Shown: one piece after another, positions 1-8,364 of the stretch
Layout: each line of letters opens with the position of its first letter
How positions within the stretch are numbered: the stretch's first letter is position 1
Virus record (IMG/VR): IMGVR_UViG_3300006163_000132
Location: 1-26,405 of that record
Source: a virus
DNA length: 26,405 bases
Strand: one strand, 5' to 3'
Translations under genes and position numbers: made by a program
The notes under the pieces: generated by a model
Database searches by the model: none
Told to the model about the DNA's origin: nothing
Seen by the model: the letters and a program-made list of their open reading frames with translations, nothing else

Positions 1-604
1 TGGGCGGCGCGGTCTCTGCCTCGCGCACGGGCGGAAAGCTCGCAGTGGGGGGTGGTGGTCCGGGGCGTGGACCAACGGGCGCGCGGTCTACTGACGGAGC
101 GGCTGGCGGTGGTGGCGCGGCGGAGGACGCAGGCATGCGCTTCGCGAAATCCTCGTCGGACTCTTGCAGCTCGTCGACCTTGTAGCCGCGCTCCCTCAGC
201 GCTCGGCTGAATACATCAACCGCCGTGTAGTCCTTGGCGTCCTGAGCCTTCCTGACCGCATTGAGCAATTCGCGCGTATCAGCCGACTTGAGCCGATCCT
301 GACTAAAATCCTGCTCGCTCTTCAGGCGCGCTTCGCCGGCTTCGTTCACTGCCGCGTTGCGCTTGCTGATTTCGTTGGACCTGCGATCGCGCCGCGCTTG
401 CTGGCTCTGCTCGCGTGCCTTGAAGACGTTGGCCTCGTCGTTCTCGCGGCGCCGGTTCGTTTCCTGCGCGCGGTTCTGCATGGCCTGGCTGAGCAGATGC
501 GCGTACTGCGGGTTCTGCTTGCCTGCGTTCGGGTCGAGCGCGACTTCGGGCATGCCGGCGAAGTAGCTTGGGTTGACTCCTTCAATGTCTCGGGCGGCGG
601 CCAT
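1..604 (-). CDS. Putative internal virion protein, C-terminus beyond window edge
   Basis: The reading frame opens with ATG at 604, overlapping the TGA of the upstream gene (TGATG), and stays open to base 1, giving about 201 codons. Residues about 45-150 are rich in Arg, Glu, Gln and Ala with the look of long helices or coiled coil. They are followed by a Pro/Ala-rich stretch (PPPPAAP, PGPPPP) that runs off the edge. I recognise no domain. Its place directly after two other Ala/Gly-rich genes at the distal end of the tail module is where P22- and T7-like phages keep internal or ejection proteins, so a virion role is inferred from position only. Confidence 0.7.
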   Translation of the reverse strand, partial: MAAARDIEGVNPSYFAGMPEVALDPNAGKQNPQYAHLLSQAMQNRAQETNRRRENDEANVFKAREQSQQARRDRRSNEISKRNAAVNEAGEARLKSEQDFSQDRLKSADTRELLNAVRKAQDAKDYTAVDVFSRALRERGYKVDELQESDEDFAKRMPASSAAPPPPAAPSVDRAPVGPRPGPPPPTASFPPVREAETAPP

Positions 605-1836
605 CAGTTCGCCTTTGCTCTGTTGTTGGCGTCTTCGTTGGTTTTGTAGTTGAAGTAGTTGGTGCCGGCCGCGTTGGCGGAGTCCAGGACCGACGCGGTG
701 TGAGAGGCCGCCGTGTTGGCATCAGCGTTGGCACCGCTCACCGCGTCGTTGGCGCTACCTAGAGCCACGTTGTTGGCGGCGTCGGTCGCCTGACTGACAC
801 CCGTGATGGCCTTGCCGGTGCTGTCGGTCCAGTTGCCGGCCTTGGCTGCGGCAACCCTGAAGTTGTCGTCGAACAGCTGCTGGTTCCGGTCTTGGCCCGC
901 CGTCTGCGCGCCGTTCGCTATGTCGTTGAGCCCCTTGGCCCACGAAAACTGGAGAGCGCTATTGCGTGCGTCGGAGGCGTCAGCGCTGCCGGCGAGGTTG
1001 CCTTCGGCGGCGTAGCGGTCGAGCCCGTACTGCGCCGTGTCTTTGGCTTGCTGGGCGCGAAGCGCCATCTCGGCCGCGCCGATTTGACCCGTCGCATTGC
1101 TCGAGCCGTACGAGCCGCGCGACGACATGGCGTTGTCGATTTTGGCGGACGTGAGCTTGCTCGCGTAGTCGTAGTACGGCGACATGTCCTGCGGCTGCGT
1201 CGCGCGGAAGCTGTCGAGCGTGGTCGCGGCTTCGTTGCTGGTCGTAGGAACGCCTTTCTCCGAGTAGTTCTTGAGGATGGAGTCGGCGAAGCTCTCGCCC
1301 TTGCCCTCTTTGGTGAGGTCGATACCGCTCGAGGCGAAGGGTACAGCGGGAGCTGCTGTGGAGGCAGCAGCCGGCGGAGCTTGCTGCTGGTCCTTGTGCT
1401 GCTCTTGCCAGGCTTTCTTCGCGGCCTGGTTCTTGGCCGGCACATCGACGTTGCGCTCCTTCCAAGTATTGTAGTCCGAGGTGCCGTACTGATAGGGATT
1501 TTCGCTCGCCGGCTTCGGCGCAGCCATGGTCGGATCGTACGCATTCGAACCAGCGGGGGCGTTGTTGTAGCGCGAGTTGCCGTACGCATTGACCTGATCC
1601 TGCGTCGGTAGCGGGTAGCCCTCTGAGTCGAACTGACCGGACCCGGCGAAGTTGTTCTTGTGCTCAGCCTCCCACTGGAGGCCCGCCTGGCTCTTTGGAG
1701 GGTACGGGTTGTACAGCGTGGTGTAGGGCTTGTCCGACGGCTGCGTGGGCGCCGTCGGCGGACGGAAGTCGAGCGGCCCGGTGGGAGCAGGGGCGGGCGT
1801 GCCAGGTGGCGGACGGAGGCTTGGATCGTCAGGCAT
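604..1836 (-). CDS. Putative internal virion / DNA ejection protein, Ala-Gln-rich
   Basis: This 410-residue protein starts with an ATG that overlaps the TAA of the upstream gene (TAATG). The first 60 residues are Pro-rich (RPPPGTPAPAPTGP). The middle is Asn/Tyr/Gln-rich, and residues about 200-400 are Ala/Asn/Asp-rich and likely helical. There is no signal peptide or membrane segment. Low complexity and position after the spike and gp10-like genes fit an ejection protein. It could also be a tail-needle or internal scaffolding component. No homologous family is recognisable by eye, so the call rests on position and composition. Confidence 0.6.
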   Translation of the reverse strand: MPDDPSLRPPPGTPAPAPTGPLDFRPPTAPTQPSDKPYTTLYNPYPPKSQAGLQWEAEHKNNFAGSGQFDSEGYPLPTQDQVNAYGNSRYNNAPAGSNAYDPTMAAPKPASENPYQYGTSDYNTWKERNVDVPAKNQAAKKAWQEQHKDQQQAPPAAASTAAPAVPFASSGIDLTKEGKGESFADSILKNYSEKGVPTTSNEAATTLDSFRATQPQDMSPYYDYASKLTSAKIDNAMSSRGSYGSSNATGQIGAAEMALRAQQAKDTAQYGLDRYAAEGNLAGSADASDARNSALQFSWAKGLNDIANGAQTAGQDRNQQLFDDNFRVAAAKAGNWTDSTGKAITGVSQATDAANNVALGSANDAVSGANADANTAASHTASVLDSANAAGTNYFNYKTNEDANNRAKAN

Positions 1837-2309
1837 TACGAGCTCTTCTTGGGAATGTAGCTCATGGTGGCGGGCGCGTTCTGGGTTGGCATCGGCGTGC
1901 CGGGCGCGAAGGTCGGGCTCGAGCTCGGGATGCTCACGCCCTTCATGCCGTCGGCCTTGATGGGTGACGTGTACACGCCGCCTGCGATGTCGGGCGCTCC
2001 CTGGCCGCCGTTCATCGAGTTGAGCATGTTGCTGTTCACGTCGTAGAAGCTGTTGGCCCCGGCGGCCTGCTTCATGTACGCCTCGTTCACGGTGTCGCGA
2101 TAACTGAGGTACTGGTCGGCGATCTTTTTGGCGAGCGCTGCCTTTTCCGCCCGAGCCTTGTCTACCTCTGCGCCGTTGTCGCTGCCGAAGTAACCCACGA
2201 GGCCACCGAGGGCGCCGCCGATGGCCGTACCCCAGCCGGGCATGATGGCCGTACCGGCAGCTGCCCCTGATGCCGCGCCAGATAGTGTGCTGCTAGCCCT
2301 TTTGTCCAT
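1836..2309 (-). CDS. Small virion protein with glycine-zipper membrane segment
   Basis: 157 residues. After a short basic start, residues about 11-42 form a Gly/Ala-rich hydrophobic stretch of GxxxG type (TAIGGALGGLVGYFG), typical of membrane-interacting or oligomerising segments. A charged helix follows (about 46-70), then a Ser/Pro-rich tail. This pattern recurs in small podovirus ejection proteins that insert into the host envelope during DNA delivery. That role is inference from the hydrophobic segment plus its place in the tail/ejection gene block. A holin is less likely because there is one such segment only and no lysis genes are nearby. Confidence 0.6.
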   Translation of the reverse strand: MDKRASSTLSGAASGAAAGTAIMPGWGTAIGGALGGLVGYFGSDNGAEVDKARAEKAALAKKIADQYLSYRDTVNEAYMKQAAGANSFYDVNSNMLNSMNGGQGAPDIAGGVYTSPIKADGMKGVSIPSSSPTFAPGTPMPTQNAPATMSYIPKKSS

Positions 2310-2315
2310 TTTTCC

Positions 2316-3806
2316 TCAGCTGCTCAAAATGTCGAACTCTTCGGTCACCTTGACGAGCTCGAGTGGCTCGGTGCCAGAAAACTCGAAGCGCCACTGCCGG
2401 CGCCGGTACGAACCCAGCGAGCGCAATTCTACCACGGGATGTGTGTCGCCCTGTGCGCCCAGGTCGACGGCCAAAGGGGGGCCGTAGGGGCCCGGCTTGT
2501 CGCGCCAGCTGATGTAGGCAACGGGGCCAACGGGGGCCGTGGTCTGTCCGCGGCGCATCGCCACGCGCACGCAGCGGCAGTGCTTCTTCTCGTCCGTTCC
2601 CCGGTCGAGGTAGCCCGTTTCCACGCGCGCGTTGATGGGGTCGCCGTAGTCCGTCGTGGCGTCGAGCGAAAGCCGCCCAACACGCCCCGAGCTGTCACCC
2701 ACGAGGTTCGCGCCGTTGATGGGCGAAATCTTCGAGCACGTCACCGGAAACGGCGCCCAGTTGCCATTCTTCCAGCTGAGCCATTCTGCCCAACCGCTGC
2801 CCTTCTGGAACGAGAAGGTGCGGCCGTCCTGCTCGAACCGAAAGACCATATTGTCCAGCATGCCCGTCACGACGCGGTAGCCGTAGCAGTCGCCGACGAC
2901 GGCCATGTCGTCGATCGTCTTCTGGATCGGGTCACCGATGAGCTGCTCGGAACGCCCGTCACTCATGACGAAACGGCGCAAGTCGTCGAGCCAAAAGAAC
3001 TGCTGGTTCACCTTGACGATGCTGTAGGGCGCCGTGCAGCCGAGCTCTTTGGTCGTCGACGGCGACCAGCCAGCAGGGATACCGGTGTTGCTCACGAAGG
3101 GATCGGGCGTGAAGACCTGCACCGATTTAGTGCCGAAGCAGAACACCTCGTTCGTGTTCTCGGCGACGGCGAGCACCGGGTCGGGGTTTGCTTCCGCGCT
3201 GAAGTGCCCGGCGCCACCGATGACGACGCCCTCGGTCCACACCTCCAAACCGGCAAAGCTCGAATTGCCGTTGGCGATGCCGCTGAAGCGCACGACGGAC
3301 TTGTCGAACGTGTTGTTGTAGTTGACGTTGGCGATGTTGCCGAGCAAGCGCGAACTATTGGCCGTGACGTGCGAAGCGTAGGGCGGGTTGTCCTTGATGC
3401 GGCTCGACGTGTCGTCGGCGAGCACGATCTTCTGCATCTGCTCGCCGCCCGCAATTGCCAGGATGAGCTGCGTTTCGGCGAACACCGGGCGCAGCCTGCC
3501 CGATAGCGTCGAGTCACTGAGCGGCGCACCGAGCTGAGTTGCGAGGGCAGTGATTCGGTAGATGTTGCGGTAGCTCGGCGTGCTGCCCAGGGCGTACAGC
3601 TTGCCGTCGACGGTCTGATAGATGCCGGAGAGGCCCGTGGGGTCGATGATGCCGCTGAAGAAGCCGGGGATCGCCTCGAGTCCCGGGCGCCGCCTGATTG
3701 CGCCCGTGTCGTCGACGATGACGTTCACCGCCACGGCAGGCGCGCCCGCGAGCTCTTGCTGGCCGGTAGCCTGACGATTCGAGAAGTTGATTTCCGCCTG
3801 AGCCAC
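2316..3806 (-). CDS. Tail hub / DNA stabilisation protein, P22 gp10-like
   Basis: The best start is a GTG at 3806 that overlaps the upstream TAG (TAGTG), with GGAGGT about 10 bases before it. This gives a 496-residue protein beginning MAQAEINFSN; a longer frame to 3869 has no such support. An early arginine-rich RRRPGLEAIPG segment, a VFTPDPFVSNTG stretch and repeated beta-propeller-like strands (WLDDLRRFVMSDG, WAEWLSWKNGNWAPF) resemble the packaged-DNA-stabilisation / tail hub family of short-tailed phages (P22 gp10, analogous to T7 gp12). In those phages the protein sits under the adaptor ring and closes the head after packaging. Family assignment is by motif and position, not by a search. 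Confidence 0.6.
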   Translation of the reverse strand: MAQAEINFSNRQATGQQELAGAPAVAVNVIVDDTGAIRRRPGLEAIPGFFSGIIDPTGLSGIYQTVDGKLYALGSTPSYRNIYRITALATQLGAPLSDSTLSGRLRPVFAETQLILAIAGGEQMQKIVLADDTSSRIKDNPPYASHVTANSSRLLGNIANVNYNNTFDKSVVRFSGIANGNSSFAGLEVWTEGVVIGGAGHFSAEANPDPVLAVAENTNEVFCFGTKSVQVFTPDPFVSNTGIPAGWSPSTTKELGCTAPYSIVKVNQQFFWLDDLRRFVMSDGRSEQLIGDPIQKTIDDMAVVGDCYGYRVVTGMLDNMVFRFEQDGRTFSFQKGSGWAEWLSWKNGNWAPFPVTCSKISPINGANLVGDSSGRVGRLSLDATTDYGDPINARVETGYLDRGTDEKKHCRCVRVAMRRGQTTAPVGPVAYISWRDKPGPYGPPLAVDLGAQGDTHPVVELRSLGSYRRRQWRFEFSGTEPLELVKVTEEFDILSS

Positions 3807-5467
3807 TAGGCGATGACCTCCGTTGCGCACTGCATCCAATTGCCAGCGCCGCCACCCACCGGAACCCACATGAACGGGTAGATACCGCGGCTGATGTTGG
3901 GAATGGTCGCCAGGCCAGCGCGCGGCGCGAAGTTCGTTCCGAACGTCGGGGCGACAGGCGAGCCAGTCGAATTGACGATGAGCACCACGAGTCGGTCGCC
4001 CATGGCCCCTTTGTTGGCATTGATGCTCTGCACGCCGGCCACCGTCCGCAGAATGCTAACGAATGCGTAGTCCTTGGCATTGACGGTCGTGGCCCCACCG
4101 GGGTCGTTTATCCCGTAGCTGCGTTGCTCCCGAGAAGCGCGGCTGCGAAGCCCAGCGGTGTCGAACTGACCGAGCGGGGCGTAGCCGTCCGACGCATCGG
4201 AGTAGCCCTCCATGTTGCCACTGAGCAAGTCACCGAATGAATTTCCCGATTCCCAGCAGCCGAACGTCGGATTTGCCGTCGGGTTGCGAAATGCTCCAAC
4301 AACAGCAGGACCAGCCTTGAACCTGTTATTGGTGAACACGCAGCCACCGAAGCCATTCGGCTGTCCGTACGTGATGTAATAAAGTACGCCACCGGTCAGC
4401 GAGCTCGCGTCGAAGCGGCACCCGTCCACCAGCACGCCATCGATGACGTTGAGTTGCGTAGAGCTGCTCGCTCCAACCAGGGTGCTCTTGAAGTCGCAAT
4501 CGCGCAGCGTGAGGCGCCCGCACGGCAGGCCGGTCTGCAAGATAATCGTGGAGCTCCCGCCTTGGTAAAACGAGCAGCGGACGAAGTTGCAGAGCGAGTC
4601 GATGCTCGACATCGACGTCCAGACCTGGATGCCGACCGAGGTCGAATCATTGCCGACCAGGCAATCCTCGAACACCACGCGCGCCCCTGCGCCGCTGATG
4701 AACAAAAGTTGCGACGAAAAGAAGGTGTTGATCGAACCAAACCACATGCCGCGCACGGTGCGCATGCCATTGTCGGAACCAGTGAATTCGATGCACGCTC
4801 CCGCTACGAGGCTATCGATAGCCAACTTGCACGACGTGCCGCCGGTCCCCAAGATGCAGACGTTCACGGGGATGACGATTTTCGTGGTCGTCCTGTAAAC
4901 CCCAGGCGGGAAGAACACGGTTCCGCCTGCGATGGCGGCCGCGGTCACTGCTGCGGCAATCGCGCTACCGTCGTCCGCTATGCCGCTGCCGATAGCGCCG
5001 TAGCTCTTCACGTTGTAATAGAGCCCAGCGACGCCAGCGACGGCTGCCTGGAGCGTCGTCGGGATACCGGCCACGAGCACATTCCAGTCGGTTGTCCCGG
5101 TGCTCGCCTTGAGCCGGTCGAGCACCGTTGCCAGGTTCGTGGGCTTGGATGCGCCGATGGTGCCGTCGCGGTAGTCGGTACCCGTGAAGCTTTGGCTGAT
5201 GACTTCGACTGCCGCCGCGTAGTCGCCTGCCACGAACTGCCGCACGAGCACTCCGTTCGAGTCATGCACGAGTACGTCGACGAGCTTGTCGACGTACAGC
5301 GTGACGCTGCCGAACGAGTCGAGCGCGATGGGCTGCGCGCTGTACTGCTGCGTCGCCGCGAAGTCTTTGTAGTAAACGGCGTGCGTGGACGTGCCGCGCT
5401 CGAGCAGTTCGACCGAGCCGATTTCTGCGCCACGAATGCCGGCGACGAGAGGATTGATTAGGTGCAT
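3806..5467 (-). CDS. Tailspike with pectate-lyase-type beta-helix
   Basis: The start chosen is the ATG at 5467, four bases after the preceding stop, giving 553 residues (MHLINPLVAGIRGAE). Residues 1-150 look like a virion-anchoring head domain. From about 150 the sequence YNVKSYGAIGSGIADDGSA, then GGTVFFPPGVYRTTTKIVIP, is the classic opening of a Pectate_lyase_3 right-handed beta-helix: G-A-.-G-.-G..DD, then G-G-.-V..P-.-G-.-Y. Short Gly/Val/Cys-rich coils follow to about 430, then a probable beta-sandwich C-terminus. The role is receptor binding, perhaps with polysaccharide cleavage. The catalytic acids cannot be placed by eye. Confidence 0.75.
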   Translation of the reverse strand: MHLINPLVAGIRGAEIGSVELLERGTSTHAVYYKDFAATQQYSAQPIALDSFGSVTLYVDKLVDVLVHDSNGVLVRQFVAGDYAAAVEVISQSFTGTDYRDGTIGASKPTNLATVLDRLKASTGTTDWNVLVAGIPTTLQAAVAGVAGLYYNVKSYGAIGSGIADDGSAIAAAVTAAAIAGGTVFFPPGVYRTTTKIVIPVNVCILGTGGTSCKLAIDSLVAGACIEFTGSDNGMRTVRGMWFGSINTFFSSQLLFISGAGARVVFEDCLVGNDSTSVGIQVWTSMSSIDSLCNFVRCSFYQGGSSTIILQTGLPCGRLTLRDCDFKSTLVGASSSTQLNVIDGVLVDGCRFDASSLTGGVLYYITYGQPNGFGGCVFTNNRFKAGPAVVGAFRNPTANPTFGCWESGNSFGDLLSGNMEGYSDASDGYAPLGQFDTAGLRSRASREQRSYGINDPGGATTVNAKDYAFVSILRTVAGVQSINANKGAMGDRLVVLIVNSTGSPVAPTFGTNFAPRAGLATIPNISRGIYPFMWVPVGGGAGNWMQCATEVIA

Positions 5468-5471
5468 GCGT

Positions 5472-6296
5472 TCACCACTGAACTCGGCTACCGCCGGTTG
5501 CGAGCTGCACATTGCAGCGACCAGTACACGCCGACCCAAAGTTTGCATCCGCGCCCAGCAACAAGCTCAATCCCTCCACCTTCAGCAGCGCGATTGCCGT
5601 TTGCGAAAAGTCCACGGCGGCGAAGTTCGAGAAGCCCACCGTACCGGCGCTCACCACGACGTCCTTCAGCACCAAACCCGAAAATGCGGCTGCCGGCGTT
5701 TTAATCGCCGAGCTTGGCTGGGCGGCCCTGGTCGTGGCAGTCGAGATGAGGGTTGTGTTTTCGACACGGCAGCGAGCCGTACCGATGCTTATTGCGGTTC
5801 CAGTATCCGTAGGCCCGCAGTCGAAGTAGCACCCGCGGACGAGACCATCCGTCCCGGTTCCGGTGAATGCGACTTTGGGCGAGGCATTCGCCTGCAAGTT
5901 TTGTGGGAAGTACAGGTTTCGGAATTCGACGCCCGCGGTTGTTGCGTTGAATAGGGAAGTCGCCGCCGCGTTCATCACGAACGACACGGCTGGTTTGTCG
6001 GAGACGGTCCCCTCTCCGATCAGCGTGAGGCTTTTGGCCAATGTCTGCACAGCCGTCAGCGTTTGCGTGTGCCCCTGAAGGAAAACGATGATGTCTTCAT
6101 CGAGCGCATTGGTCACAGCCTGAGCGAGCGTGGCGAGCGGCTTCTCGCGGTTCTGGCCGGCGGGCGCGACGGCATCGGTGCCGATGAGCGAGCTCACGTA
6201 CCAGACGTTGCCGCTCGTTTGCAGGGGCTTGCAGGTGTCGAGGAAGTCCCCCGGCGGGTAACCTCCGATGCCGTTGGGGTAGTACTGGATGCTCAT
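5472..6296 (-). CDS. Beta-helix virion protein (spike-associated)
   Basis: 274 residues, starting with an ATG that overlaps the TGA of the adaptor gene (ATGA). The opening MSIQYYPNGIGGYPPGDFL is followed by repeated short strands typical of a parallel beta-helix (LTLIGEGTVSD, VEFRNLYFPQN, LVRGCYFDCG, VLKDVVVSAG). The pattern of N/V-rich coils resembles the 7388-8353 protein. It is likely a surface or tail appendage protein that lies between the adaptor and the spike. No enzymatic motif is apparent. Confidence 0.6.
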   Translation of the reverse strand: MSIQYYPNGIGGYPPGDFLDTCKPLQTSGNVWYVSSLIGTDAVAPAGQNREKPLATLAQAVTNALDEDIIVFLQGHTQTLTAVQTLAKSLTLIGEGTVSDKPAVSFVMNAAATSLFNATTAGVEFRNLYFPQNLQANASPKVAFTGTGTDGLVRGCYFDCGPTDTGTAISIGTARCRVENTTLISTATTRAAQPSSAIKTPAAAFSGLVLKDVVVSAGTVGFSNFAAVDFSQTAIALLKVEGLSLLLGADANFGSACTGRCNVQLATGGSRVQW

Positions 6297-7039
6297 CGGT
6301 AACTCTTTCGCCAGGCCGTGCGGTGGTTGATGGACGCCTGCACGTTCACGCTCGGCTTCGAGTAGCCCTTGCAGATGTCCTTCTTCGCGGCGGCCAGGTT
6401 GTCGAGGTAGCCCACGCGGTCGAGCGACATGGAGTTGTCGATGGCGAGGCGACCGGCGAGGGCGTACACGAAGTACTCATCCCAATAGCGCTCGAAGGGC
6501 AGCGTCATGCCGCCGTTCACCACGTCGGGGCGAAGGTTGTGGAAGTTGAAGCGGATGCGGCCGCCGTCCTCGGTTTGCGATGGAGTCGGCCACAAATAGA
6601 GCGTGCCGAGCGGCGCCTCGCGCGCGAAGTAGTAGATGGTCGGGCGCGACGCCGAGCTCTTGCTGCTGAGGTTCTGGTAAGTGTCGCGGTCCTTTTTGAT
6701 GACCGGCGTTTCTGACGATGCTTGGAAGGGAACCTGGCTGACGGTCGGGTCGATGTAGGCGCCGTTGCCCACGCAATCGATCACGGTCTCGGGCAGCGTG
6801 TAGAGGTTCTGGCCCGCGACGAGCAGCACGTAGCCGGGCTGCACCGCGCGCATGGCGATGCCCTCTGCCTGGAGGCCCGTGACGATGGTGCTGAGGATTT
6901 GGCGAGCCACGCCGCCCTGCGCGATGTCGGGCGACTGCTGGACGTTTAGGAGCCCAGCGCGGCGGTACGCCATGGCCACCACGTCGTCGATGGAGGGGAC
7001 GTAGAGGCTCGTGGGAGCTTCGACTTGCGCGTTAGGCAT
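6293..7039 (-). CDS. Head-to-tail adaptor protein (gp4/gp11-like)
   Basis: 248 residues. The N-terminal half is helical (SIDDVVAMAYRRAGLLN, GGVARQILSTIVTGLQAEG). A middle segment reads RPTIYYFAREAPLGTLYLW followed by PTPSQ, with a helical C-terminal part (FERYWDEYFVYALAGRLAID). The phrase LYLWP-.-P together with helical hairpins at both ends is typical of head-tail connector / tail accessory proteins of short-tailed phages (P22 gp4, T7 gp11). These form a ring under the portal. Its position between capsid and spike genes fits. Confidence 0.7.
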   Translation of the reverse strand: MPNAQVEAPTSLYVPSIDDVVAMAYRRAGLLNVQQSPDIAQGGVARQILSTIVTGLQAEGIAMRAVQPGYVLLVAGQNLYTLPETVIDCVGNGAYIDPTVSQVPFQASSETPVIKKDRDTYQNLSSKSSASRPTIYYFAREAPLGTLYLWPTPSQTEDGGRIRFNFHNLRPDVVNGGMTLPFERYWDEYFVYALAGRLAIDNSMSLDRVGYLDNLAAAKKDICKGYSKPSVNVQASINHRTAWRKSYR

Positions 7040-7042
7040 CCA

Positions 7043-7339
7043 TCATCTCGGGGGCCGCGGGCCGTTGGGGTCTTTGAAGCCCGGGAACGGCGGGCACACG
7101 AAGGTGTCGTAGCCGCCGTCGACGGGGCCGATCTCCTTTGGCTGCTGGCTGCGCATGAGCTGCGCGTTGCCCTCGGAAAGCGACACCACGTCGAGGCCGG
7201 ACGCGCAGTCAGGGCAGGCGAGGTTTTCGGAGCGGTCGCGGTGCAGCTGCGAGCGGCGCCATTGGACGCCGCAGTACGAGCACAAAGCTTGGCGGTCAGG
7301 TCCAATCCCAACCGGCCAGCGCTTGCCAATGGTTCTCAT
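7043..7339 (-). CDS. Zinc-ribbon-like small virion-operon protein
   Basis: 98 residues. Four cysteines at 20, 23, 42 and 45 form two CxxC knuckles (CSYC, CPDC) spaced like a zinc ribbon. The C-terminal 30 residues are Pro/Gly-rich. The start ATG at 7339 has a strong AAGGAG about eight bases upstream, but that Shine-Dalgarno lies inside a 9-bp inverted repeat (see 7341-7379). Small zinc-ribbon proteins between capsid and adaptor genes are common in related phage maps but have no assigned function that I know. A structural or assembly role is inference. Confidence 0.65.
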   Translation of the reverse strand: MRTIGKRWPVGIGPDRQALCSYCGVQWRRSQLHRDRSENLACPDCASGLDVVSLSEGNAQLMRSQQPKEIGPVDGGYDTFVCPPFPGFKDPNGPRPPR

Positions 7340-7340
7340 G

Positions 7341-7379
7341 CGGGGCTCCTTCCGGGCACCAGCTCCAGCCGGAGCCCCG
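7341..7379 (-). promoter_or_regulatory. Inverted repeat sequestering the ribosome binding site of 7043-7339
   Basis: CGGGGCTCC at 7341-7349 and GGAGCCCCG at 7371-7379 are perfect complements, 9 bp, with a 21-base loop. On the minus-strand mRNA the 3' arm contains most of the AAGGAG Shine-Dalgarno just before the ATG at 7339. When folded, ribosome entry would be hindered. It fills the short gap between the stop of the 7388-8353 gene and this start. Confidence 0.55.
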
Positions 7380-7387
7380 TCAGCGGA

Positions 7388-8353
7388 TCAGGTGTCGGCG
7401 GCAGGCACCAAGAAGCCGCTCTTGTTCGGGTCGTTGACGGCGAGGTTGTTGAAGAACGCCGTCAGGTTGTTCAGCCCGCCGACCGTGATACCGGTAACCC
7501 CCGGAACTACAGCGCCGGGGGCTGCGACGGCGATGCGGTTGCCCGAGCACACGCCCGTGATGAGGATGTTCGCGTAGCTGATGCCGGCGACACTCCCAGA
7601 GGTGATGTTCAGGATTTCGTTGTCGTCGATGGCCAAGCGCTGAGCGGAAGCAATGACGGCGATGTTGCCCGTCGTAACGGCAGCTCCCGCAAAGATTCGG
7701 TTCTGGGAGATGATGCCGTCGAAGCCGGTCGAGTTGACCACGATGGAGGCAGAAGCGGGCGCCGAGCCCCAACCACGGAAGGCATTGCCGCTCACATCGT
7801 AGCGAGCGGCCGTGCCCGTGATGCCGATGCCGATGGTGGCGTTGCCGAGCGTGTTGCCGAGCTCCACGTCGTTGTAGGTGAAGCCCGAGTCATTGCTCGA
7901 GATGTTGATGGCCTGCGCTGAGTTGATGGGATTGGCGGGGGTGCCCGCCAGCAGGAAACGCATGCCCGAGATGAGCACGTCGTTTTGCGAGATGTTCATC
8001 TGGGCGCTCGGCGAGACCCAGGTGAAGGTCGGCATGTTCGAGCCGCGACCGACGCCAATGATTTTCACGCCGGGCGGGAGAGCGCTCGAGAAGGTCGTCG
8101 CGTCGGCCACGTCTTCCTTGTGACCTGGCAGGCAGATCACGAAGTCGCCGAACCCCGGGCGCACGCGGGGGAAGGCATCCACCAGCCTTTGCACGAGGTT
8201 GGAAGCCAGGAAGGAGTCGTCGCCGTTTTGAATGCCCGTCGAGCGCACGTACGCCGCGACCCGGGAACCCGCCGGCAGGATGAGCCCGTACTGCGTACGG
8301 AGCCCGTTGTTCGAGTAGATTTGCTGTGCGTCGAGCAGGGAGATTCCGGGCAT
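7388..8353 (-). CDS. Beta-helix capsid/tail appendage protein
   Basis: 321 residues with GAAGGAG before the ATG. After about 100 residues (LPAGSRVAAYVRSTGIQNG), the rest consists of repeated beta-helix coils: ALPPGVKIIGVGRGSNMPTF, ISQNDVLISGMRFLL, IVVNSTGFDGIISQNRI and INITSGSVAGISYANILITG. The regular spacing of N-.-I and G-I motifs indicates a right-handed parallel beta-helix. Placed between the major capsid gene and the adaptor, it may be a head fibre or decoration rather than a second spike. No active-site residues can be assigned. Confidence 0.6.
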   Translation of the reverse strand: MPGISLLDAQQIYSNNGLRTQYGLILPAGSRVAAYVRSTGIQNGDDSFLASNLVQRLVDAFPRVRPGFGDFVICLPGHKEDVADATTFSSALPPGVKIIGVGRGSNMPTFTWVSPSAQMNISQNDVLISGMRFLLAGTPANPINSAQAINISSNDSGFTYNDVELGNTLGNATIGIGITGTAARYDVSGNAFRGWGSAPASASIVVNSTGFDGIISQNRIFAGAAVTTGNIAVIASAQRLAIDDNEILNITSGSVAGISYANILITGVCSGNRIAVAAPGAVVPGVTGITVGGLNNLTAFFNNLAVNDPNKSGFLVPAADT

Positions 8354-8364
8354 GGCCTACTCCT

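Noticed and set aside
892-1611. Long plus-strand frame opposite the 604-1836 gene
   Set aside because: Arg/Val-rich mirror of a GC-rich coding strand; no ribosome site and it interrupts a tightly coupled minus-strand operon.
2439-3506. 355-codon plus-strand frame opposite the gp10-like gene
   Set aside because: Composition (many Arg, His, Val, Ala) is typical of an antisense shadow; the minus strand has recognisable tail protein motifs and coupled starts.
4454-5461. 335-codon plus-strand frame opposite the tailspike
   Set aside because: Shadow frame; no Shine-Dalgarno and no domain, whereas the opposite strand encodes a clear beta-helix.
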